This document shows positions 22,878 through 28,566 of a stretch of DNA of 28,566 nt, piece after piece. Within the stretch, counting starts at the first letter, position 1, and the number at the start of each line of letters is the position of its first letter. Made by a program: the position numbers and the translations under genes. Source of the stretch: a virus; the IMG/VR virus record IMGVR_UViG_3300030108_001208, positions 1,232 to 29,797 of that record; one strand, 5' to 3'. Under the pieces are notes generated by a model, which was not told the origin of the DNA, did not search any database, and saw only the letters and a program-made list of their open reading frames with translations.

Positions 22878-23743
22878 TATTCTTCATATCGAATGATTAC
22901 CACACCCGATCCTCCATTTTTTCCAGAAGTAGAACCCACACATCCTGAGCCTCCGCCTCCAGTGTTTGTTGACCCAGCTTGACCTTGGCCTCCGCCTCCG
23001 CCCTGGCCTCCGGTTCCGCCCGGCGCTCCTACCGAACCTGCACCAGTTCCACCACCAGCATAAAAAGTTGCTGATCCTGTAATATCATTTGGAGATCCGT
23101 TTCCACCTGGACCACCTTGATTTCCTCCGCCGGTTGCAGATGCGCCCCCGCCGCCACCACCGCCCTCACATGGTGGTGAATTAGATCCACAAACTGGACC
23201 TCCTGAATTTCCTTCTGGTGGAGAGAACCCACCTGTATTTCCTGATCCTCCAGTTCCGCCTTTTGTAGCGCCACCGCCAGATCCTCCAGATTTTCCTTGG
23301 TGAGGTCCGCCAGCTTGTCCGCTGGATCCCATTCCTCCTCCGCCACCACCTGATGACGAGAAAGTTGAGAAAGTAGAAGTTCCTCCGTTTCCACCTCTTG
23401 AGCCGCCTCCCGTGCCTGCGCCTCCAACAGTGATTGGAAAATCAGCTACAGAAATAGCATGTCCGGCTCCAGTAGCAGAAGGTACATTTGTTCTATATCC
23501 TCCGGCTCCTCCGCCGCCCCCGCCTTTTTCGCCCGGGCTAGTTCTTCCTCCGCCTCCAGCACCTCCCGCAACTACCATAAATTCTACAGTTTGTCCTGCA
23601 GGTGCTTTTGTTACAGAAAATGTTCCGGGTGAGTTGAAAGTGTGAATTTTAAATCCACCTGATTGAGTTATAGTTCCACCAGTGGCATCAATAACGGGTT
23701 TACCGGCTCCGCCTCCTAAACCTAATAATCTAAATCCAAACAT
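22877..23743 (-). CDS. Glycine-rich tail-fibre/adhesin-type protein
   Basis: 288 residues, dominated by glycine from about residue 60 to 280 (long GGGGGG runs, GGxGG, PGGNGS, GAPGGTGG). The N-terminal cap (TGGTITQSGGFKIHTFNSPG, then VEFMVVAGGAGGGG) and the last strand (GVVIIRYEE) look like a beta sandwich closed around the Gly-rich core, as in the Gly-rich domain I recall from marine phages. Long polyglycine helices of this type form the receptor-binding tips of some phage fibres (for example S16 gp38); that parallel is an inference. C185, C192 and C268 could form a disulfide. The coding strand is G-rich, so the local GC is far above the rest of the window. It follows the fibre genes and precedes the conserved 129-residue gene. 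Confidence 0.75.
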   Translation of the reverse strand: MFGFRLLGLGGGAGKPVIDATGGTITQSGGFKIHTFNSPGTFSVTKAPAGQTVEFMVVAGGAGGGGRTSPGEKGGGGGGAGGYRTNVPSATGAGHAISVADFPITVGGAGTGGGSRGGNGGTSTFSTFSSSGGGGGGMGSSGQAGGPHQGKSGGSGGGATKGGTGGSGNTGGFSPPEGNSGGPVCGSNSPPCEGGGGGGGASATGGGNQGGPGGNGSPNDITGSATFYAGGGTGAGSVGAPGGTGGQGGGGGQGQAGSTNTGGGGSGCVGSTSGKNGGSGVVIIRYEE

Positions 23744-23754
23744 TTTTACTCCTA

Positions 23755-24969
23755 TTATGCGTCGTTAGCAGCATCAGTAGTAAAGAATACTTTTATACCT
23801 AGAAGTTTTGCATCTCTATTTAATGTATCACTACCGTTGTCTGCGTCTCTAAAAATTTGAAAGAAAACTTCATCTCCGGCAGCTGGCGTTCCTGCAATAG
23901 TAATTGCACTACTTTCAGGTCCAACATCAAGATCATTTGCAGTTCCGCTATGTGCTTTCGAAGATGTTTGAGCAGTCCCAAATGCTGTGTCGATTGCATC
24001 GTTGTCAGATATAGCTACACCTTGTAATCCGAAGATAGCTGTTCCAGTGTTTGTTGTATTTGCAGTAAAGTAAGGTTGATAAGTAATTGTACCTTCGTTC
24101 CAAGATTTTGGAAACGTAATTGCAAATTGTGCAAACTCATCAGTTGATGCATCAAAGTCTAATGATTTTAATTCAGGTCTTCCTACTGTTAACTCTGTTT
24201 GAGCTAAGTCAGCACATCCTGTTGTTGTTCTAGGATACATAGCAACTGCAGGAACGAAAATAGTTTGTTTACCTGCTACGTTTACTGCTGTTCCATCTGA
24301 TTGAACAACACCTGTTCCTTTAGGAATAATGTTGAAATTTATGTTTGAGTCATCTCCAACTGATGCGATAGATGGGTGACCACCAGAAGCTGCGTTTGTA
24401 ATTTCTAAATTATTTACAGCTGAACCTGTTTTTTGGAATATTAATTGTTCATTACCAGAATCATCTCCAATAAAGTGTGCATCATCGATTAAGATATTGT
24501 GAGAGTTAGTATCTAAGTTTGCAGATAATTGAGGTGAAACGTCTGAAGATAAATCAGTTAATGCTGTGTCTACAATGTTTGTTCCATCTGAGTAAAGAAC
24601 TTTATGTCCTTTGTCATCAGCTGCAAAAGTAACACCTGAACCAGAAGTAGTTTTAACAGTTACTGTTTCCGCTCCAGAAGTTCCGTTGTGTATAATGTAA
24701 GTTTTTTCAATAGAATCTGGAACTATTACGTTAATAGCAGCTGTAATTGTTCCTGCTAGTTTAATAACTTGATTTTTACCATTTGAAACTGCACCATTTG
24801 TAAATGCTAATGTTACGCCTGTTGTTGCGTTAACAGTTACAGATTCGTATCCAGCAATAGCTTGTTCTACGATTAATAAGTTTGTGTTTGTAATTTGTCC
24901 CCACGTTCCTGAGTTTTCACCAGTAGCTTGGACGGTTAATTTTAAATTAGCAGATGTAGAGTTTGCCAT
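23755..24969 (-). CDS. Tail fibre protein
   Basis: 404 residues. The N-terminus NSTSANLKLTVQATGENSGT followed by WGQITNTNLLIVEQAIAGY is a conserved opening of marine phage tail-fibre and appendage proteins, probably the part that joins the tail. Residues about 40-150 are Thr/Val/Ile-rich beta repeats of the carbohydrate-associated type (VIKLAGTITAAINVIVPDS). A middle region (SHNILIDDAHFIGDDSGNEQ, then IIPKGTGVVQSDGT) looks like the trimeric beta-helix segments of fibres. The C-terminal 130 residues (FAITFPKSWNEGTITYQPYF onward) form a separate globular domain, likely receptor-facing. The start has a moderate Shine-Dalgarno (AAGAGG). Confidence 0.8.
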   Translation of the reverse strand: MANSTSANLKLTVQATGENSGTWGQITNTNLLIVEQAIAGYESVTVNATTGVTLAFTNGAVSNGKNQVIKLAGTITAAINVIVPDSIEKTYIIHNGTSGAETVTVKTTSGSGVTFAADDKGHKVLYSDGTNIVDTALTDLSSDVSPQLSANLDTNSHNILIDDAHFIGDDSGNEQLIFQKTGSAVNNLEITNAASGGHPSIASVGDDSNINFNIIPKGTGVVQSDGTAVNVAGKQTIFVPAVAMYPRTTTGCADLAQTELTVGRPELKSLDFDASTDEFAQFAITFPKSWNEGTITYQPYFTANTTNTGTAIFGLQGVAISDNDAIDTAFGTAQTSSKAHSGTANDLDVGPESSAITIAGTPAAGDEVFFQIFRDADNGSDTLNRDAKLLGIKVFFTTDAANDA

Positions 24970-25004
24970 AATTTTTATATCCTCTTATTCGTTTTTTATT
25001 ATTT

Positions 25005-26018
25005 TTAAGCTGCGGTGTCAACCTCTGACCAAGTTACGGTTGTGCCGGTATTTACTTCGTTCCAGATCCTAGTTTTAAGGCTTCCAGCAGCTGTTGTCAA
25101 GCCAATTCCAGTTAAATCTACGGTAGCAGTACCAGATAAAGTTACACTTCCTAAGTTATTTGTTAATCCAAATCCTGTAATTGTAGGTATAGTATTTGCG
25201 TCTAATACAGCAGTTCCTAAAGAAGCGCTCATAGCTATACCTGTTAAAGGTAAAGTATTTGCGTCTCCTGCAATAACCGTTCCCACAGATAAAGAAGCGG
25301 TCATTCCTTGACCAGTTGCTGTAGCATCAGGTGAAGGATCAACTGTTCCTTCATCCATGCTCATCGATAATGTATCGCCTGTTTGATTACCCCAAACACC
25401 TTGTCCCCAAGTTGTTTTGTAACCCCAACCTAATGTAGATGTTCGAGAAACTTCTGCAATAGTATTTGCATCACCTATGGCTGTTCCAAGAGAAACAGTT
25501 GCAGCAGATCCTGTTACAGGAAGGTTTTCAGGATCAAAAGATAATACAGTTGTTAAAGCGTTTCCAGTTACAGGAACTGTAACTAAAGAGAAAGCATCTG
25601 CGCTTCCTGTTGCCATTGTGGCACCTATGCCAGTTAATGTTACATTAGCTGTTCCAAAAACATTTCCTACATTAACGGCTGCAGTTAAACCTTGACCAAT
25701 AACAACAAAGGCATTTCCTGATTGACCCCAGTTTTCAATACCCCATGCATCAGAGCCCCAACCAACATTAACTTCGGCTGTTACACTAACGCTTCCTAAA
25801 TTTGCAGATAAACTAAAAGATGAAGGTATTAAAGTACCTTGAATACCATAACCATTTTCATTCCAACCTTGTCGTCCCCAACCAGAATTTATTTCACCAG
25901 TAAGAGTTACAGAACCAATATTTGCCGAAAGTGATATTCCACTTACAGCAGGTGTACTATTGGATAGATCGTTCCATTGGTTAAAACCCCAAGTTTGCTG
26001 ACCCCAAGTATTGGACAT
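25005..26018 (-). CDS. Repeat-containing tail protein with Trp-Gly modules
   Basis: 337 residues. Four Trp-Gly-rich blocks occur at about 4-16 (TWGQQTWGFNQWN), 47-59 (GWGRQGWNENGYG), 87-99 (GWGSDAWGIENWG) and 197-211 (GWGYKTTWGQGVWGN). Between and after them lie short beta repeats of the form GxxLxxxLGSVxxxxxA (for example SLSANLGSVSVTAEV), about ten copies. The C-terminus RIWNEVNTGTTVTWSEVDTA is shared by many marine phage tail proteins, as I recall. The repeats are Gly/Thr/Val-rich and should build a long beta structure. Placed between the adaptor genes and the fibre, it is probably a fibre shaft or tail-surface protein. A strong Shine-Dalgarno (AGGAGG) precedes the ATG. Confidence 0.7.
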   Translation of the reverse strand: MSNTWGQQTWGFNQWNDLSNSTPAVSGISLSANIGSVTLTGEINSGWGRQGWNENGYGIQGTLIPSSFSLSANLGSVSVTAEVNVGWGSDAWGIENWGQSGNAFVVIGQGLTAAVNVGNVFGTANVTLTGIGATMATGSADAFSLVTVPVTGNALTTVLSFDPENLPVTGSAATVSLGTAIGDANTIAEVSRTSTLGWGYKTTWGQGVWGNQTGDTLSMSMDEGTVDPSPDATATGQGMTASLSVGTVIAGDANTLPLTGIAMSASLGTAVLDANTIPTITGFGLTNNLGSVTLSGTATVDLTGIGLTTAAGSLKTRIWNEVNTGTTVTWSEVDTAA

Positions 26019-26034
26019 AGGAATCTACCTCCTA

Positions 26035-26475
26035 TTATCCAGATATCCTTAGAATAGCTGCTGCGGTTGTAAACGCCGGGAATTGAATTGTAAATGTACC
26101 AGAGGTAGCTGTCTTGTTTCCTCCAAAATCTAAAACTGCAACGGCTGCGTTTGTTACTGTTGCAGACGTATTATAGATTAAGGCACCTCTAGCTGTAATT
26201 GTAACTCCAGTAAAAGATCTATCAGCGAAGTCAACGATAGCAACACCTGATGCAACAGATGTTCCTGCGTTTGCTAACTTACCACCGCCAGATGCGTACT
26301 GACCACTAGCCGTTACTTGGTTAGTAGTTGTAAATACTGTAGTTGCAGAGTTTAGAGTTGCAGAAGAAGTATACAGAGCTAACTTAAATACATCACCACC
26401 AGATTGTTTAAAATTGTGATCACCTTCCAAAAGTTCTTTTTTGAAAGAATTACAAATTGCTTGCGTAATTGCCAT
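26035..26475 (-). CDS. Conserved virion protein (marine phage family)
   Basis: 146 residues. The opening MAITQAICNSFKKELLEGDH followed by GDVFKLALYTSSATL (27-41) is a family I recall from many marine phages, carried in the neck and tail region and detected as structural. The rest is Thr/Ala/Val-rich with predicted beta strands and ends ILRISG. No enzymatic motif. A strong Shine-Dalgarno (AGGAGA) lies upstream. It sits between the adaptor genes and the tail repeat protein, so a tail-tube, collar or fibre-joint role is likely. The exact role is not known. Confidence 0.75.
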   Translation of the reverse strand: MAITQAICNSFKKELLEGDHNFKQSGGDVFKLALYTSSATLNSATTVFTTTNQVTASGQYASGGGKLANAGTSVASGVAIVDFADRSFTGVTITARGALIYNTSATVTNAAVAVLDFGGNKTATSGTFTIQFPAFTTAAAILRISG

Positions 26476-26485
26476 GTGTTATCTC

Positions 26486-27139
26486 CTATTGTTTTCCTAA
26501 ACGATTGACACCACTTTGGTATTCATCTCGTCTTCTTCTTCCCATTTGTTCAATTGAGAAGCCTTCTATCGCTTGTTTATACTTTCCTTCGTATAATTGC
26601 AAGAGATCATTTGGGCCTTTCAAGAAGCTAAACGCCTCGATGAGGCTTGCATACAAAAGTCCGTTGGGAAATTGCAGACTCAAATATGTAGTAGTATTTG
26701 TAGACGATAATCCAGCAGGTTTCAAGATATAATTTAGCTGAATTGTATATGTTGCGTTAGGCGTGGGAGCCACCACGATAGTGTCCTGATCCCACATACC
26801 ATAATATTTAGGAACCCCAGTAGCTCCAGTAGGGTTAAATTCTGACATAAAACTAGTGTCTCTATACTTTAAAAAATCTCTATTATCAGCCTGACCAACA
26901 CCATCAGAATCTATAATTTGAGCAGATCTTACAACTAATAAATCATCAGGAGTATCTATAAATCTTTGCCCAGATATCATAGTAGCTGTAACATATCTTC
27001 TATTGTTATCAGAATCTACATCTCTTAAAATTCTAAATTCAGCATCTAATATAAAATCATTAATTATACTATCAGTTAAAACTGAAGATCCTACTTCTGT
27101 ATAATCTCTAATCTTTTGTACTAATTCAGCATACGTCAT
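26486..27139 (-). CDS. Neck/tail adaptor protein, SU10 adaptor-like
   Basis: 217 residues. The N-terminal helical part (TYAELVQKIRDYTEVGSSVL, then INDFILDAEFRILRDVDSDN) and the middle DTPDDLLVVRSAQIIDS fit a recurring marine phage head-tail adaptor family. A C-terminal helical arm follows (FPNGLLYASLIEAFSFLKGP) with a basic end (MGRRRRDEY). Such proteins sit between portal and tail. I link it to the SU10-type adaptor group from pattern memory, not from a search. The start is coupled to the 120-residue gene by ATGA overlap. With the gp4-like protein upstream it would make two successive neck rings. Confidence 0.65.
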   Translation of the reverse strand: MTYAELVQKIRDYTEVGSSVLTDSIINDFILDAEFRILRDVDSDNNRRYVTATMISGQRFIDTPDDLLVVRSAQIIDSDGVGQADNRDFLKYRDTSFMSEFNPTGATGVPKYYGMWDQDTIVVAPTPNATYTIQLNYILKPAGLSSTNTTTYLSLQFPNGLLYASLIEAFSFLKGPNDLLQLYEGKYKQAIEGFSIEQMGRRRRDEYQSGVNRLGKQ

Positions 27140-27498
27140 GTTATATCTACTCCTACTTCTCCTAACAACATATTAGCTTGTCTTTTATTATTTGCAACAG
27201 ATCCATTTTCAGGTGTCATATTATTTGCACCAAATGCAAAATCACCTGGTAAAGTTAAATTAGCAACTATACCTCCACCGCCTCCAGAGTTAATTGTAAA
27301 AGTTTGAGGTCTAGCGTTTCTTAAACCTTGGCTGTCTGGCTGTATAGGTTTAGGCTCTAACTGTGGGTGTTTAGGTTCAAACTCAGATACATGCACTCTA
27401 GCCCCGTTCCATTCAATAACCATTTCAGTATACGGAAATGCTTGACCAGAACGATCAGATATAAATTGTGCATATTTTCCTTTTGATAAATTAGACAT
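27136..27498 (-). CDS. Conserved neck-region virion protein
   Basis: 120 residues. The pattern GKYAQFISDRSGQAFPYTEM (6-25), then EWNGARVHVSEFEPKHPQLE (29-48), is highly conserved in marine phages, where it lies beside the gp4-like gene. The N-terminal region looks like a small fold (AKFISDRSG-type) followed by a proline-rich linker. Residues about 65-95 contain a GGGGG run and a beta hairpin. It overlaps the end of the 242-residue gene by eight bases and the start of the 217-residue gene by four. The function is unknown; a small clamp or linker of the head-tail junction is inferred from position. Confidence 0.8.
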   Translation of the reverse strand: MSNLSKGKYAQFISDRSGQAFPYTEMVIEWNGARVHVSEFEPKHPQLEPKPIQPDSQGLRNARPQTFTINSGGGGGIVANLTLPGDFAFGANNMTPENGSVANNKRQANMLLGEVGVDIT

Positions 27499-28219
27499 TT
27501 GGATAATAATTCTTTGGTGTTATGTACGAACTAGATGAAGATCCATCTTCTTCTAACGCACGATTAAGTTCATCTTCATAAATTAATTTCATTTCTTGTG
27601 TTCTTTGTGGAGCAAATTTTTGAGCTAAATAATAACTTAAACCTGCACACATACAAGGTACAAATCTATAAGGAACATCAGCTGCGTTTGTATACGCCCC
27701 TGCATCTTGGATTCTTTTTACATAATAATAATTTAAAAAATTACCTGCTTCTGAAGATCCAGGTGTTAAATAAAGTGTAATTGTAACTCTATCTATAAAT
27801 CTTTGCACATAATATTGTGTGGGTGTTCCAGTATTAGTTTTATTAGAAAGAGCTTGATAAGCTGATCTGTTAATTTTAGTTAATGGAAAATCAACATTAG
27901 AAGAATTTCTGTACACTGCCTCTAATATATCATCAACACCAAAGACAGCTGTGGCATCAGATGTTCCATCTGCTGCAGATCTGAACATAGTATAAACTGC
28001 TTGGTTCGCAACTAATGTAATATTATTGTTTGCTATCTCCCAATAGTGCAAACCTCTGTTAGCCCACTCTTGAAATAAAATATTTAAAGATCTCCTTGCA
28101 GTGGCAAGATCATTACCACTGTAATCAAAACGTCCTAATCTTTCAAATGACTCTGTTATGATATCATCGATAGAAAAAGTTTTTTCAAAAGTTGTTGTCC
28201 CAGAAGTAGTGTTAGCCAT
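27491..28219 (-). CDS. Head-tail adaptor, P22 gp4-like
   Basis: 242 residues. FSIDDIITESFERLGRFDYS (15-34) and ATARRSLNILFQEWANRGLH (39-58) form the helical core typical of P22 gp4-type tail accessory factors, the first ring attached below the portal. A beta-rich middle part follows (RVTITLYLTPGS), then a second helical block (VPCMCAGLSYYLAQKFAPQR) and a Ser-rich C-terminus. It is longer than P22 gp4 (166 residues). P22 gp4 also has a cell-wall hydrolase activity, but nothing here shows that. A strong AGGAGG Shine-Dalgarno precedes the ATG. Its presence with the gp10-like hub supports a podovirus-type tail. Confidence 0.75.
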   Translation of the reverse strand: MANTTSGTTTFEKTFSIDDIITESFERLGRFDYSGNDLATARRSLNILFQEWANRGLHYWEIANNNITLVANQAVYTMFRSAADGTSDATAVFGVDDILEAVYRNSSNVDFPLTKINRSAYQALSNKTNTGTPTQYYVQRFIDRVTITLYLTPGSSEAGNFLNYYYVKRIQDAGAYTNAADVPYRFVPCMCAGLSYYLAQKFAPQRTQEMKLIYEDELNRALEEDGSSSSSYITPKNYYPNV

Positions 28220-28227
28220 CTAACCTC

Positions 28228-28509
28228 CTACTTATCTATCAATACAGTACACTTCGCACTTGTTATTGCATTACAAGTCATCAAACCTTTAAACAAAATA
28301 CCATCTTCAGGTAAGTTAAATGAAAAAACATCACCTGGTGGTACCTCAGATGTAAACTGAGTACCGTCTTCATCTTGCAAAGTTATCGAGCCTGTTGTTG
28401 TTTGAGTAGTGGTATTAGAAAGAATAATCCCTCTTAATCTTGTTCTACCGGCAAACACACTTCCCGTAGCTGTTATTTGTACTGCTTTTACGTCGCCTTT
28501 AGCTGCCAT
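28228..28509 (-). CDS. Small beta-rich virion protein near the head genes
   Basis: 93 residues, predicted all-beta: VKAVQITATGSVFAGRTRLR (8-27), GIILSN, SITLQDEDGTQFTSEVPPGD (42-61), and a last strand KCTVLID. It looks like a small decoration, head-completion or collar protein. The order of strands and the closing LID resemble the 113-residue protein at 16426, though sequence identity is low. It has a clear Shine-Dalgarno (AAGGAGA) overlapping the stop of the preceding gene fragment. No specific family is recognised. Confidence 0.65.
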   Translation of the reverse strand: MAAKGDVKAVQITATGSVFAGRTRLRGIILSNTTTQTTTGSITLQDEDGTQFTSEVPPGDVFSFNLPEDGILFKGLMTCNAITSAKCTVLIDK

Positions 28510-28520
28510 TTTTTATCTCC

Positions 28521-28566
28521 TTATTGGTGTGGGTGAGTATCAAGATCAAAAAGTCTCGAAGTTTCT
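28521..28566 (-). CDS. C-terminal end of a gene entering from the right edge
   Basis: Read on the minus strand, one frame gives ETSRLFDLDTHPHQ followed by TAA at 28523-28521, directly joined to the Shine-Dalgarno of the next gene (TAAGGAGA). A stop fused to the next ribosome binding site is the normal junction in this window, which favours this frame over the two others, one of which stops early. A neck-proximal position suggests a head protein such as the coat protein, but only 14 residues are visible, so no assignment is possible. Confidence 0.45.
   Translation of the reverse strand, partial: ETSRLFDLDTHPHQ

Noticed and set aside
23029-23427. 132-residue minus-strand frame inside the Gly-rich gene
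   Set aside because: It is the other-frame shadow of the G-rich repeats; composition is low-complexity Glu/Val/Gln and there is no independent start signal.
23412-23645. Proline-rich plus-strand frame
   Set aside because: It is the antisense of the glycine codons (GGN read as NCC) and has no promoter or Shine-Dalgarno.
1-28566. tRNA genes, CRISPR arrays, insertion sequences, integrase or attachment site
   Set aside because: None recognised: gaps are too short for tRNAs, no spaced repeats were seen, and no transposase or recombinase motifs occur in the translated genes.

Overview
The window looks like most of the genome of a small tailed double-stranded DNA phage of a marine, low-GC bacterium. 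I infer a podovirus-like tail, and a SAR11/Pelagibacter-type host is plausible. The basis is the AT-rich sequence, tight gene packing with many ATGA and TAATG stop/start overlaps, a phage replication set, a P22-like neck and tail hub (gp4-like adaptor, gp10-like protein), and several protein families I recall from uncultured marine phages. I see no terminase, portal, complete major capsid gene, RNA polymerase, integrase, endolysin, tRNA or CRISPR array. The head and packaging genes probably lie just beyond the right edge. Almost every gene is on the minus strand, so the transcriptional order runs from right to left.

Right part (28566 to about 22488): the tail end of an unidentified gene, a small beta-rich protein, three neck/adaptor proteins, a conserved virion protein, then tail-fibre-type proteins. 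These are one with Trp-Gly repeats, one with a fibre-type N-terminus, one extremely glycine-rich and one of 129 residues.

Centre (22475 to 18909): an unbroken, translationally coupled run of six small genes. Five are 2-oxoglutarate/Fe(II) oxygenases of different subfamilies. The first has the same apparent fold plan but has lost its metal-binding motif and gained a cysteine cluster. The cassette starts at a promoter-like site whose TATAAT lies inside a perfect inverted repeat, 6 bases before a start codon that has no Shine-Dalgarno sequence. Next come a P22 gp10-like tail hub protein, small virion genes, a pair of glycosyltransferases (GT-B and GT-A), and a block of large internal virion proteins that includes a 1327-residue protein, ending with a holin-like membrane protein.

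Left part (about 6880 to 1): the only plus-strand gene, an SNF2-like helicase, perhaps with a 26-codon membrane peptide gene at its end. From a 52-base divergent promoter region, the leftward replication operon follows: two unknown phage proteins, a possible ssDNA-binding-type protein, a UUCG-tetraloop hairpin, an archaeo-eukaryotic-type primase, a UvrD-like helicase, a DUF3310 protein and the N-terminus of a family A DNA polymerase.

The most interesting idea is that the oxygenase cassette and the two glycosyltransferases, both set among tail genes, form a hydroxylation and glycosylation system acting on virion proteins or on the host surface. That link is inference.
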